A DNA stretch of 64,000 nt. Origin: Paractinoplanes pyxinae. GTDB lineage: Bacteria > Actinomycetota > Actinomycetes > Mycobacteriales > Micromonosporaceae. The stretch is from assembly GCF_026626335.1 (NCBI RefSeq), contig NZ_JAPNTZ010000001.1:372001-436000 (forward strand), written 5' to 3'. Position 1 is the first letter of the stretch. Each line of letters begins with the position of its first letter. Below are positions 1 through 8,263 of the stretch, one piece after another. The translations under genes were made by a program, and so were the position numbers. The notes under the pieces were generated by a model. It had not been told where the DNA came from, searched no databases, and worked only from the letters and a program-made list of their open reading frames with translations.

Positions 1-1088
1 CGGCCAACCCGAAACACCCCACGTACGCCGGGGCGGCGCTGGTCGTGATGGTGAACAACTCGACCACGGCCAACCTCGCCGTCGGGCACGCGTTGCGCTA
101 CGGCGCCGGCCCGGTCGAGCTGGCGGCGGCCAAGCGCGTGGCCATGCGGACGGACTCCATCTTCGACCTGGCCTCGCTGACGAAGGTGTATGTGTCGATC
201 GCCCTGCTGCAGCAGGTGGACAAGGGCAAGGTCGAGCTGGACGCGCCGGTCGTGCGCTACCTGCCCGGGTTCACCGGCGCGGGTAAAGACAAGATCACCG
301 TACGGATGCTGCTGACCCACACGAGCGGCCTGCCGGTCGGTGTCACCGGCGTTAAGGGCTTGTCGGTGGCCGCCCAGCGGGCCAAGGTGCTGGCCACCCC
401 GCTGGTCGGCGGCGCGGTGCCGGGCAAGACGTTCCGCTACTCCAGCGCCGGGCTGATGGTGGCCGGCCAGATCGTCGAGAAGGTCACCGGCCTCGCCCTG
501 GACGCGGCGATCAAGAGCGGTGTCACCTCGCCCATGGGCATCCGCTACATGGGCTTCAACCCGCGCAAATGGCTCACCGCGGCCGACCAGGCGGCCCGGC
601 TCGTCGCCACCGACGCCCGCACCGCCCGCGGCCTGCTGCGCGGCACCGTCCACGACGACATCGCGGCCCAGATGGGCGGCGTCATCGGCAGCGCGGGCCT
701 GTTCGGCACGGCCCGCGACGTCGCCCTGACCGGCCAGATGCTGCTGGCCGGCGGCGTCTACGGCGGTAAGCGCATCCTCTCGGCCCAGATCGTCAAAGAC
801 ATGCTGGCCAACCACAACGCCGGCCTGCCCGCCGTCGACCCGGAAAGGCCGGGCCGCCCCTCCGACCACGGCCTCGGCGTGACGTTGCGCCAGCCCTGGT
901 TCATGGGCGCCCTGTCGTCCCCCACGACGTTCGGCCACACCGGGTTCACGGGCACGTCGCTGCTGGTCGCGCCCCAGCACAAGCTGGTGCTGTCGCTGAT
1001 GACCAACCGCGCCCACCCCAACTGGAGCTGGGCCAACCCCGACCCCATGCGGGCCGAGATCGCCACCACCCTGGCCAAATACCTCTGA
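1..1088 (+). CDS. Serine hydrolase of the beta-lactamase / class C PBP fold, 5' end outside the window
   Basis: The frame is open from the left edge (whole codons from base 3), so the true start and any signal peptide lie outside the window; the GTG/ATG codons at 45-50 are probably internal. Visible motifs are those of the serine beta-lactamase-like superfamily: S-L-T-K (nucleophile Ser and general-base Lys) within DLASLTKVYVS, a Y-S-S triad (variant of Y-x-N) in FRYSSAGLM, and H-T-G-F-T-G-T near the C-terminus replacing the KTG box. The HTG form is common in esterases and D-amino-acid peptidases of this family. The enzyme probably acts on an ester or peptide outside the cytoplasm; the substrate is unknown. 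It ends with TGA at 1086-1088. Confidence 0.85.
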   Translation, partial: ANPKHPTYAGAALVVMVNNSTTANLAVGHALRYGAGPVELAAAKRVAMRTDSIFDLASLTKVYVSIALLQQVDKGKVELDAPVVRYLPGFTGAGKDKITVRMLLTHTSGLPVGVTGVKGLSVAAQRAKVLATPLVGGAVPGKTFRYSSAGLMVAGQIVEKVTGLALDAAIKSGVTSPMGIRYMGFNPRKWLTAADQAARLVATDARTARGLLRGTVHDDIAAQMGGVIGSAGLFGTARDVALTGQMLLAGGVYGGKRILSAQIVKDMLANHNAGLPAVDPERPGRPSDHGLGVTLRQPWFMGALSSPTTFGHTGFTGTSLLVAPQHKLVLSLMTNRAHPNWSWANPDPMRAEIATTLAKYL

Positions 1089-1299
1089 GGCCCAACCGTG
1101 CGGCCGCGCACCGACGCGGCCGGCCGCCTCGGGCAGCGCGGGGGACCCGGCCGAGCGCATCAGCCGGCGCCCGCAACCGCCCCCAACCGGCCGCGACGCC
1201 GCCAGGTCGTGGGCCTGCTCACCCACCGGGTCGCTTGCGTAGTCGCATTGCTTCCGGGGCGCCCGCTGACGGGCCATACGCGTCAGGAGGACATGTTTC

Positions 1300-1539
1300 T
1301 TGGAGCGCATCATGTATGGCGTGCTTGCCGTGGCCGGCGTTCTGGCCATCTTTTTCAACCGCCGGTTCGGGATTTCGGGGGTCGAGTCGAGTCGTTCCTT
1401 CTTCGGGCGCGACCCGCGACCGGGGTCGCGAGAGCACCGATTCACCATGGCGTATGGCCGGGCAATGGCCGTCCTGGTCGGCGCGGCAATGGTGGTGTTC
1501 GGCGCTCTGGGCGTAGTCGGCATCTTTCCGCTCGAATAG
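1300..1539 (+). CDS. Small two-helix membrane protein, TTG start
   Basis: A 79-residue protein with two predicted hydrophobic segments (about residues 6-20 and 54-75) separated by a charged, Arg/Ser-rich loop. I chose the TTG at 1300 because a strong Shine-Dalgarno sequence, AGGAGG at 1285-1290, lies nine bases upstream; the ATG at 1312 is also in frame but too far from it. No family is recognised. It is preceded by about 210 bases (1089-1299) in which I see no gene. Existence is fairly likely because of the ribosome site and the clean two-helix pattern; function is unknown. Confidence 0.5.
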   Translation: MERIMYGVLAVAGVLAIFFNRRFGISGVESSRSFFGRDPRPGSREHRFTMAYGRAMAVLVGAAMVVFGALGVVGIFPLE

Positions 1540-1612
1540 GGAGCGCGAAATGTGTGAATGGCGGCGGATGCTCCGCGATGTCAACGGCGCCTGAATACCG
1601 ACCCCGCGGTGG

Positions 1613-1744
1613 GTGGCGACGCTCGATAGCCTCGACCCCGTGCTGCGCTGGTTCCTCGACGACGTGCGGGACCGGTTTCCTGGATCGCCGGCGCTGGTCG
1701 CCGACGAGTCCGGCGGCCGGTTGCAGCTGAAGGCTTCGGGCTGA
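1613..1744 (+). CDS. Short unrecognised reading frame, possibly a gene remnant
   Basis: A 43-codon frame starting GTG at 1613 and ending TGA at 1742-1744, with about nine tenths of third positions G or C, as in real genes here. It reads like a soluble protein N-terminus (LDPVLRWFLDDVRDRF) but stops abruptly and is in the same frame as the MATE gene downstream, separated by two stops. It has no clear ribosome site. It may be the first piece of a gene lost by deletion, or a very small gene. No homology is recognised. The rest of 1540-1840 shows no other gene. Confidence 0.25.
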   Translation: MATLDSLDPVLRWFLDDVRDRFPGSPALVADESGGRLQLKASG

Positions 1745-1840
1745 TCGTGACCGGCACCCGGAAAGCCAAACAGAACAACGCGTTTCGCGGCCGGGCGATG
1801 CCGTCGGCCCGACGCGCGTGCCCGAGTGTCTGGGGACACC

Positions 1841-3148
1841 GTGACCGAAGCCCGGCATCTGCGTGTCGCAGCTCGGATCGTCAAAAGCGCGCTGCCGCTC
1901 TACGTCAACACTCTGATCGCGTCGGTGGGCGCCCTCGTCAACACGGCCACTCTTGGCCGGCACGGGACTGCCTCGCTGGCGGCGTTCGTTGTCGCCGTCG
2001 CTGTTTACGGGCCGGTCGTCACCACGGTGACCGGGGCGATGCGCGGGATGATGCCCTACGTCAGCGAGCACGAGAACGACCTGCCGCGCCTCGGTAAGTT
2101 GCTCGGCAATGGGCTTTGGCTCGGCTACACCGTGGGCGGAGCCGGCGCCGTTGTCGTGCTGTCGACGTCGCAGATCGGTCGGGTGACCGGCGTGGCGGAA
2201 CCGGTCCTGCGCGGGCTCGGTGCGCTGCCGGTGCTTTTGGCTCTCGCCGTGGTGGCTCAATCTGTGGGTGCCGCTGCGAGCTCGACGCTCGTGACGCTCG
2301 GTCGCGGCGGGACGGTCATGCGGGCCGGCCTGATCAGCACTGCCGTGACTGTGGGACTGTCGGGCTCCCTGGTGCTCGGACCGGGACCGCTGCCCGCGCT
2401 CGGAGTGACGGGCGCGGGAGCCGCCATGCTGGCCTCCAGCGTCGTCTACACCGCGCAGACGCAGCTCGCGCTCCGGCGCATCACCGGCCTGCGCCGGACG
2501 ATTCTGCCCGGTCGCCCCGACCGCCGCGAGATCGTGCTGCTCGCCCGCACCGGGATACCGATGGCCGGCACGGTGCTGGTCAAGTTCACGGTGCTGGCCG
2601 TGCTGACGATCGCGGCGGCCCGGCTCGGCACGCAGCAGGCGGGCGTGCACGGCGTCGCCGAGGCGCTGGTCAATCTCATCTACACGATCGCGGTCTCGAT
2701 CGGCCAGGCCGTCGTGCCGATGGTGGACCGGTCGGTACGGGCCGCTGATCTCGACGGCGCGCGCCGGGCCGTGCGAACGGGCGCAGTTGTCGCTTTCCTC
2801 TGGGTCGGTGTGCTGGGCAGCGCCGCGGTGATCCTCGGCCGGTGGATCGTGCCGCTGTTCAGCTCGGACGCGGCGCTGCAACCCCGGATCGAGGCTATGC
2901 TCCCGCTCGTCGTATTCGTCGTCGTCACCGACGCTCTTCAGGCCGTCTTCGGGTTCGGCCTGCTCGGCCTGCGCCGCACCTACCCCGGCTTCGTCTCCAC
3001 CGCCGTCTTCTTCGGCCTGCTCTGCCTGGTCGCGGTGCCCGTGGCCGACGCCGGTGGCCTGACCGCCCTGTGGTGCGCCCTCGGCATCGCCAACCTCGCG
3101 CAGGCCCTCAGCAAAGGCTTCTTCTTCCACCGCGCGAGCCGAAGTTGA
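1841..3148 (+). CDS. MATE-family multidrug / metabolite efflux transporter
   Basis: A 435-residue polytopic membrane protein with about twelve hydrophobic segments and the internal two-fold layout of MATE exporters (cation-coupled antiporters): N-terminal LPLYVNTLIASVGALVNTA, and an equivalent segment after the central loop (TGIPMAGTVLVKFTVL). The length is usual for the family. A GTG at 1826 is also in frame, but GTG 1841 has GGGG a few bases upstream and removes an uncharacteristic extension. It stands alone; its 3' end meets a degraded gene on the opposite strand. Substrate unknown. MATE-like polysaccharide flippases are an alternative, but the length and halves fit MATE better. Confidence 0.8.
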   Translation: MTEARHLRVAARIVKSALPLYVNTLIASVGALVNTATLGRHGTASLAAFVVAVAVYGPVVTTVTGAMRGMMPYVSEHENDLPRLGKLLGNGLWLGYTVGGAGAVVVLSTSQIGRVTGVAEPVLRGLGALPVLLALAVVAQSVGAAASSTLVTLGRGGTVMRAGLISTAVTVGLSGSLVLGPGPLPALGVTGAGAAMLASSVVYTAQTQLALRRITGLRRTILPGRPDRREIVLLARTGIPMAGTVLVKFTVLAVLTIAAARLGTQQAGVHGVAEALVNLIYTIAVSIGQAVVPMVDRSVRAADLDGARRAVRTGAVVAFLWVGVLGSAAVILGRWIVPLFSSDAALQPRIEAMLPLVVFVVVTDALQAVFGFGLLGLRRTYPGFVSTAVFFGLLCLVAVPVADAGGLTALWCALGIANLAQALSKGFFFHRASRS

Positions 3149-3339
3149 ACGTCGTGTCGAAGGTCGTGGTGAAGAAAACCGCGTAACCCCGCGACGACAG
3201 GTACCGCGGCACGATGGCCGGCGCCTGATCGACGCGGTTGGAGGCCAAGCGCCTCGGCGGCGAGGGCCGTCCCCGGCAGCATGCTCCCGGGGACGGCGGC
3301 CATACCGGCTGCTTCGAGGAAATCGCGGCGCGACGGCAT
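3108..3339 (-). pseudogene. Remnant of a Tat-exported protein, gutted and frameshifted
   Basis: From ATG 3339 the minus strand encodes a good Tat signal (MPSRRDFLEAAG..., then a hydrophobic stretch and an A-x-A site), but after about 35 residues coding character switches to another frame that reads VDQAPAIVPRYLSSRGYAVFF and runs into the 3' end of the MATE gene. Both halves have strong GC3 coding bias, so this is a real gene reduced to its export signal plus one internal fragment. The parent family is not recognised. The break point is near base 3240. Confidence 0.6.
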
Positions 3340-3364
3340 GACAAACGATTGTTACGTCAATCTC

Positions 3365-3754
3365 TCACGGGCTGCAGCGATGCGGATTGACCCAGTCGCC
3401 CGCGTAGCCGTTCCACACCGCCCGGAACTTCCGGACGCTGTAGCCGATGTGGTAGGGACTGCTCTGACCCGGGTACTGGATGACGGTCGTGCCGTTGTCG
3501 ATGCGCACGTAGGTCGAGGCCCCGTCGGGCGTGGTGTCGATGACCGAGACCTCGGCCGGATCGCTGGTGTCGTCCCAGATGATGGTGGCGACGACGGACC
3601 CGGCGTCGGTCTTGTAGTCGATGCGGATCCGGTTGTACGGGTCGCAGGACGGCCCGATGACGCTGAAGGCCAGCGCGGGCGAGGCGTAGACCCCGACCAT
3701 GCAGGCGCCGGCCAGCACGACGGCCAGGGCGCGGGTGAGCATTCTTCTCAGCAC
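3365..3754 (-). CDS. Small secreted protein, function unknown
   Basis: A 129-residue precursor. The GTG at 3754 is chosen because GAGGAG lies seven bases upstream of it. The N-terminus has a basic stretch (LRRMLTR), a hydrophobic core and an A-L-A cleavage site around residue 29. The mature part of about 100 residues is rich in beta-branched residues and has two Cys (CDPYNR near the start, HRC at the end) that could form one disulfide. No known domain is recognised. It is transcribed divergently from the HAD phosphatase gene; the spacer is 144 bases. Confidence 0.7.
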   Translation of the reverse strand: MLRRMLTRALAVVLAGACMVGVYASPALAFSVIGPSCDPYNRIRIDYKTDAGSVVATIIWDDTSDPAEVSVIDTTPDGASTYVRIDNGTTVIQYPGQSSPYHIGYSVRKFRAVWNGYAGDWVNPHRCSP

Positions 3755-3886
3755 GGAAGAACTCCTCGGATGTGGTGGGCAATTCATCGATGCCCATGAA
3801 TCGGACTGGCGCCAGTCTGGCCGCGCGTCCCTGTGGAATTCTTGTGGTCGTCCCGCTCCGGCCACGGGCGGCGCGGAAGCCGCCGG

Positions 3887-3892
3887 TAGGGT
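3887..3892 (+). promoter_or_regulatory. Probable -10 box of a leaderless promoter (TAGGGT)
   Basis: TAGGGT followed by six bases and the ATG at 3899, with no Shine-Dalgarno between. This spacing is that of actinobacterial leaderless transcripts, where transcription starts on the start codon. Confidence 0.5.
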
Positions 3893-3898
3893 CGCGGC

Positions 3899-4600
3899 AT
3901 GTCTGGTGCTGGTTCGTTCGACGCTGTTCTGTTCGACTGCGACGGGGTCCTGGTCGACTCCGAGAGCATCACCAACGGGGTGCTGCGGACGATGCTGCAC
4001 GAACTGGGCTGGGCGATCAGCGAGGAGGACTGCTTCCAGCTCTTCGTCGGGCGGGCCCTGCGCGACGAGACGGCCATCATCACCGCGCACACCGGCTTCG
4101 AGGTCACCGAGCAGTGGCTGGCCGAGTTCCGCGACCGGCGCAACGAAGGCCTGCGGGCGCGTCTGCAGCCGATTCCGGGGGCCGTGGCCGCCGTCCACGA
4201 GATCGACTCCCGGACGGGTGGCCGGATCGCCTGTGCCAGCGGCGCCGACTTGGGCAAGGTGCAGCTGCAATTGACCAAGGTCGGCCTCGACCGGGTGTTC
4301 GCGGGCAAGATGTTCAGCGGCATGGACCAGCCGCACAGCAAGCCGGCGCCCGACGTCTACCTGGCCGCGGCCGCCCACCTGGGCGTCGATCCGGCCCGGG
4401 CCGCCGTCGTCGAGGACACGGTGCCCGGGGTGACCGCCGGAGTGGCGGCCGGCGCCACCGTTTTCGGCTTCTGCCCGCCGGACAGTCCGGCCCACCACCC
4501 GCCCCAGGCGCTGCTCGACGCGGGCGCCGCGCACATTTTCACCGACATGACCGAGCTGCCGGCTCTCGTGGCGGCCGCGGTGTCCAATAGGCCCGCCTAA
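3899..4600 (+). CDS. HAD-superfamily phosphatase, beta-phosphoglucomutase-like
   Basis: A 233-residue cytosolic hydrolase of HAD subfamily IA. Motif I is FDCDGVLVDSE with nucleophile Asp13 and acid/base Asp15; motif II is the Ser of CASGAD (about residue 115); motif III Lys is in KPAPDVY; motif IV acidic pair is in VVEDTVPGV. A helical cap follows motif I (residues about 17-90). Such enzymes dephosphorylate sugar phosphates or isomerise beta-glucose-1-phosphate; the substrate cannot be fixed from sequence. The ATG at 3899 is preceded by a leaderless-type -10 box. Confidence 0.88.
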   Translation: MSGAGSFDAVLFDCDGVLVDSESITNGVLRTMLHELGWAISEEDCFQLFVGRALRDETAIITAHTGFEVTEQWLAEFRDRRNEGLRARLQPIPGAVAAVHEIDSRTGGRIACASGADLGKVQLQLTKVGLDRVFAGKMFSGMDQPHSKPAPDVYLAAAAHLGVDPARAAVVEDTVPGVTAGVAAGATVFGFCPPDSPAHHPPQALLDAGAAHIFTDMTELPALVAAAVSNRPA

Positions 4601-4959
4601 TGCTCGCGGATGATCAGTGCTTGCGCATCACCGATCGATATAGAAGCATGTCTGGCGTACATCGTTCGAGCATTGCCGTGGCGGCGGCTCACGATCGCAC
4701 AAAGGACTGAATAGTTAACCGGAACTCACTGTAACGAGAGTTAATTATTGGTTCACGCACACCCGCGCCGCGCATTTCCGCGTTAGCGCGTACTCCCTGG
4801 TGTGTCCACCACACGCTTCTCGAAATGGCCGTCGCCGATCAGCGCTGCGCTGTGCGTCATGGCCTCACGGGCGGCGGGGTGTCCCGCGGCCGCCACCGTG
4901 GGGCACCCCGCCCCGGCCCGGGGAAGCACCTTTGCACAGAGCGGACCAGGGGCACAGCA
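4601..4959. other. Long spacer without a recognised gene
   Basis: 359 bases between the HAD and WD40-like genes. The middle part (about 4690-4760) is notably AT-rich for this genome and is the likely promoter region of the downstream gene. The last part contains a strong hairpin at 4873-4912. An open frame in phase with the downstream gene starts at 4825, but its codon use is Arg/Gly/His-rich and non-coding in character, so I do not extend the gene. Confidence 0.5.
4873..4912 (+). promoter_or_regulatory. Strong hairpin in the 5' leader of the WD40-like gene
   Basis: Arms 4873-4885 and 4900-4912 pair over 13 bp (GGCGGGGTGTCCC with GGGGCACCCCGCC, one U-G pair) around a 14-base loop. It ends 47 bases before the GTG start. 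It has no T-run, so it could be an attenuator, an RNA-stability element or a terminator of a leader transcript. Confidence 0.4.
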
Positions 4960-5838
4960 GTGAGAATTTCTCCCTATCGGGTAATGGCTTTCCGCCCCGA
5001 CGCGCGGCGGCTCGCGGTCAGCGCGCCCAACGGCGAACTGACGCTGTGGGACACCACTGATCCGGCGCGTCCGGGCCGGGCCGGGCGGCTGCGGCTGGGC
5101 CGGGGGATCGTCGCGGCGGCGTGGAACCCGGCCGTGAGCGACCGGCTGGCGACGGCGTCGACCGACGGCACGGGCGCGGTCTGGCGGGTGGGCGACGACC
5201 GTACGCCCGAAATGCTGGCCCGTTGGCGAGCCTTGCCCGACCGGCCGCGGCACGTGGGGTGGGTGGCCGGCGGCACCCGGGTCTTCGTCATGACGGCCAC
5301 CGGTCGCACGACCGTGTGGGAGGTCGCCGGCGGCGCGTGCGTCGGGCAGTCGGACCTGAGCGGGGGACGGCCGGTCGTGGCCGCCCACTACCGCCGGGAC
5401 GAGGTCGTGGCGGTCACCGGCACCGGCTGGGCCCGGGCCTGGGTGCCCACCCGCCAGCCGGGGGAGTGGGTGCGGCTCACCGGCAAGCCGGTCAGCGCCT
5501 GCGCCTGGTCGGGCGCCTGGCTGGTGGTGGCCGGGTCCGACGGGCAGGCGGCCTGCTTCGACGCCGAGTTCCAGCCCGTGCACGCGCTGCGGGTTGCGCG
5601 GGAACGCCCGTACGCGCTGGCCTGCCCCGAGGACGGCCGGCTGATCGCCTCGTGCGGCGACAACTGGGCGGTGGCGGTCGACCGGGGCGGGTCGGTGCGG
5701 TGGGAGAGTTATCTGGCCCCGTCGGCCGCGCGGTCGATCGAGGTCGCCGGGGATCTGGTCGCCGTCAGCGGGGACCAGCCGAGGCCGGTGATCCTGGCCC
5801 TGGCCGACGGCGCGATCATGACCGGTGAACACGTCTGA
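4960..5838 (+). CDS. WD40 / beta-propeller-like repeat protein
   Basis: A 292-residue protein made of repeating blade-like units, for example PDARRLAVSAPNGELTLWD, SDRLATASTDGTGAVWRV, TRVFVMTATGRTTVWEV and EDGRLIASCGDNWAVAVD. The W-D-type ends are degenerate in later units. There is no signal peptide or membrane segment, so it is probably a cytosolic scaffold. The GTG at 4960 is chosen for the AGGGG seven bases upstream. It is a single-gene unit. Blade count of five or six is estimated by eye. Function unknown. Confidence 0.75.
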   Translation: MRISPYRVMAFRPDARRLAVSAPNGELTLWDTTDPARPGRAGRLRLGRGIVAAAWNPAVSDRLATASTDGTGAVWRVGDDRTPEMLARWRALPDRPRHVGWVAGGTRVFVMTATGRTTVWEVAGGACVGQSDLSGGRPVVAAHYRRDEVVAVTGTGWARAWVPTRQPGEWVRLTGKPVSACAWSGAWLVVAGSDGQAACFDAEFQPVHALRVARERPYALACPEDGRLIASCGDNWAVAVDRGGSVRWESYLAPSAARSIEVAGDLVAVSGDQPRPVILALADGAIMTGEHV

Positions 5839-5862
5839 GGCCGGCTGTCCGACGATAGGATC

Positions 5863-6027
5863 AGGGCATGTCCGGCCGATCACGCGGGGCTGCGGCGAGG
5901 CCCAGGCGGCGCCTGACGGCGTCCGCAGAACGGCCACATACAACACCGGTATGCGACCGCTCTGCGGCCGACGTCAGCCACCACCTGGACCGCGCCTCGC
6001 ACCCACGTGATCGGCCGGACATGCCCT
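5863..6027. repeat. MITE-like element: 165 bp bounded by perfect 22-bp inverted repeats
   Basis: Bases 5863-5884 (beginning AGGGCATGTCCGGCCGATCA) are the exact reverse complement of 6006-6027. The 121 bases between encode nothing recognisable. Size, perfect terminal repeats and location between two genes resemble a miniature inverted-repeat element mobilised by a transposase elsewhere. I see no convincing target-site duplication (flanks GGATC and AGCCG). It lies in the leader of the UDP-sugar pyrophosphorylase gene and might instead fold as a long RNA stem. Confidence 0.5.
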
Positions 6028-6054
6028 AGCCGAAATCGGGGAAAAGGAACAGTC

Positions 6055-7416
6055 ATGGATGCGCCTGCTTACGTTCTGGCCACGCTGACCAAGGCCGAGA
6101 AGGGCGGTGCTCATCCGGCCGAGCTGGCCGCGCTGCGCCGCCGGCTCGAACAGCTGGACTCGCCGCACGCCGGTCTGCTGCCCGGCAGCGACCTCGAGCC
6201 GCTGACCGACGTGGCCGGGCTCGAGGAGCTGCCCGAGCCGTCGCCCGAGGTGGCCCGCGAGGTTCTCGACCGGCTGGTCGTGGTGAAGCTCAACGGCGGT
6301 CTCGGCACGAGCATGGGCCTGACCGGGCCGAAGTCGCTGCTCCGGGTGAAGGGCGGGCTGAGCTTCCTCGACGTCATCGCTCAGCAGGTGCTGGCGGTGC
6401 GGGAGCGTTACGGCGTACGGCTGCCGCTCCTGCTGATGAACTCGGTGATCACCCGCGAGCCGTCCCTGGCCGTGCTCGAGCGCTACGACGACCTGGACGT
6501 CCAAGACTTCCTGCAGGGCCGCGAGCCCAAGCTGCGCGCCAACGACCGGTTCCCGGTGGAGTGGCCGGCCGACCCCGAGCTGGAATGGTGCCCGCCCGGC
6601 CACGGCGACCTCTACACCGCGCTGACCGCCTCGGGCACGCTCGACCGGCTGCTCGACGCGGGCATGCGCTGGTGCTTCGTCTCGAACTCCGACAACCTGG
6701 GCGCGATCGTCGATGCCCGGGTGGCCGCGTGGGTCGCGGCCGAGCAGATCCCGTTCGCCATGGAGGTCGTGCGGGGCACGGCCGCCGATCGCAAGGGCGG
6801 CCACCTGGCCCGCTACGGCGACCGCATCGTGCTGCGCGAGACAGCCCAGGTGCCCGAGGGCGACGACTCGTTCAGCGACGTCGAGCGCTGGCGCTACTAC
6901 AACACCAACAACCTGTGGATCGACCTGGAGGCGTTGAAGCGGCTGCAGCAGGAGGACCCGGCGGCGCCGGAGCTCCCGCTGATCGTCAACCGCAAGACCG
7001 TCGACCCCAAAGACGCGTCCAGCACTCCCGTCATTCAGCTCGAAACGGCGATGGGCGCCGCCATCGGCTCGATCGCCGGCGCCAGGCCGGTGCTGGTTCC
7101 GCGTACGCGATTCGCCCCGGTCAAGACGACCAACGACCTGCTCGTGGTGCGTTCCGACGCGTACGAGATGGCCGACGACGGCCAGGTGCTGCCCGCCTAC
7201 GAGGGTGCGGGCCCGGTCGTCACGCTCGACCCGGAGCACTACCGCCTGATGCCCGACTTCGAGCAGCGCTTCCCGGCCGGCCCGCCGTCCCTGCGCCAGG
7301 CCCGCCGCCTGCAGGTCGACGGCGACGTCACCTTCGGCGCCGACGTCACCATCGAGGGCGACGTCCACCTGACCGGCCCGAGCCAGATCCCGGACGGAGA
7401 GACGCTGACCTCCTAG
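6055..7416 (+). CDS. UTP-glucose-1-phosphate uridylyltransferase, UDPGP (eukaryote-like) type
   Basis: A 453-residue cytosolic nucleotidyltransferase making UDP-glucose (or a related UDP-sugar) and pyrophosphate from UTP and the sugar-1-phosphate. The signature near residues 78-100 is KLNGGLGTSMGLTGPKS, the uridine-binding loop and basic catalytic segment of the UDPGP family. Downstream are PPGHGDLYTAL (sugar binding), SNSDNLGA and the NNLWIDL block, then a left-handed beta-helix-like C-terminus (VTFGADVTIEGDVHL). This family differs from bacterial GalU. ATG 6055 is preceded by AAAGGAA; the frame is open upstream into the inverted-repeat element but without coding character. UDP-glucose would feed glycan, trehalose or cell-wall synthesis. 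Confidence 0.9.
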   Translation: MDAPAYVLATLTKAEKGGAHPAELAALRRRLEQLDSPHAGLLPGSDLEPLTDVAGLEELPEPSPEVAREVLDRLVVVKLNGGLGTSMGLTGPKSLLRVKGGLSFLDVIAQQVLAVRERYGVRLPLLLMNSVITREPSLAVLERYDDLDVQDFLQGREPKLRANDRFPVEWPADPELEWCPPGHGDLYTALTASGTLDRLLDAGMRWCFVSNSDNLGAIVDARVAAWVAAEQIPFAMEVVRGTAADRKGGHLARYGDRIVLRETAQVPEGDDSFSDVERWRYYNTNNLWIDLEALKRLQQEDPAAPELPLIVNRKTVDPKDASSTPVIQLETAMGAAIGSIAGARPVLVPRTRFAPVKTTNDLLVVRSDAYEMADDGQVLPAYEGAGPVVTLDPEHYRLMPDFEQRFPAGPPSLRQARRLQVDGDVTFGADVTIEGDVHLTGPSQIPDGETLTS

Positions 7417-7459
7417 CGTCGCTCCGCAGCAAGTCATACCCTTCGATGGAGGAGGGGTC

Positions 7460-8263
7460 ATGAGACTTGTGGGCAGAATCGTAATGACCGTGGTGCTGGT
7501 GGGGGCCGGGCTGGTCGGGTCGGCCGGGGCGGCGTCGGCGCACTCCCGGTTCAGTGCGCTGGTCTTCTCGAAGACCGCCGCCTTCCGGCACGACTCGATC
7601 CCGGCCGGGGTGGCCGCGATCAAGCAGCTGGGCGCCCGCCACCACTTCAAGGTGGACGCGACCGAGGACGCCGCGGTCTTCACGTACAAGAACCTGTCCA
7701 AGTACGACGTGGTGATCTGGCTCAGCACCACCGGGGACGTGCTGGACGACGCGCAGCAGGCCGCGTTCGAGCACTACATCCGGCACGGCGGCGGGTACGC
7801 GGGCATTCACGCGGCCTCCGACACCGAGTACGACTGGGCCTGGTACGGCGGTCTGGTCGGGGCGTACTTCCGCGACCACCCGGGCGGGGTCAACCCGCAG
7901 TTCCAGGTGGCCACGGTGAACGTCCTCGCCCGCGACACGGCGGCCACCCGCCCGCTGCCGCGGCGCTGGCAGCGCGAGGAGGAGTGGTACAACTTCCGCA
8001 CCAACCCGCGAGGCAGCGTCCGGGTGCTGGCCGAGGTGGACGAGAGCACGTACGACCCGCGCGGCTACAGCGAGCCCGAGGGCTCACCCGGCATGGGCCC
8101 GCACCACCCCGTCTCGTGGTGCCACCCGTACGCCGGCGGCCGCGCCTTCTACACCGCGATGGGCCACAAGGCCGAGTACTACTCCGACCCGCTGCTGCTG
8201 GCCCACCTGCTCGGCGGCATCCGCATGGCCGCCGGCGAGGCCCGGTTCAACTGCGGACGTTAG
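7460..8263 (+). CDS. Secreted ThuA-domain protein
   Basis: A 267-residue precursor with a signal peptide (MRLVGRIVM, hydrophobic core, A-S-A cut near residue 29). The mature part is a ThuA-like (trehalose-utilisation, glutamine-amidotransferase-fold) domain: VFSKTAAFRHDSIPAG at its start, the central GGGYAGIHAASDTEYDW and the C-terminal HHPVSWCHPYAGGRAFYTAMGH. In Actinobacteria this domain is often attached to or near secreted carbohydrate oxidoreductases; here it stands alone. Its catalytic activity is not established. The ATG at 7460 has a strong GGAGG a few bases upstream. Its stop overlaps the tail of a degraded gene on the other strand. Confidence 0.85.
   Translation: MRLVGRIVMTVVLVGAGLVGSAGAASAHSRFSALVFSKTAAFRHDSIPAGVAAIKQLGARHHFKVDATEDAAVFTYKNLSKYDVVIWLSTTGDVLDDAQQAAFEHYIRHGGGYAGIHAASDTEYDWAWYGGLVGAYFRDHPGGVNPQFQVATVNVLARDTAATRPLPRRWQREEEWYNFRTNPRGSVRVLAEVDESTYDPRGYSEPEGSPGMGPHHPVSWCHPYAGGRAFYTAMGHKAEYYSDPLLLAHLLGGIRMAAGEARFNCGR

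Noticed and set aside
4825..4959. N-terminal extension of the WD40-like protein
   Set aside because: The extension is Arg/Gly-rich, includes the strong hairpin, and is separated from the body by a good ribosome site at the GTG 4960.
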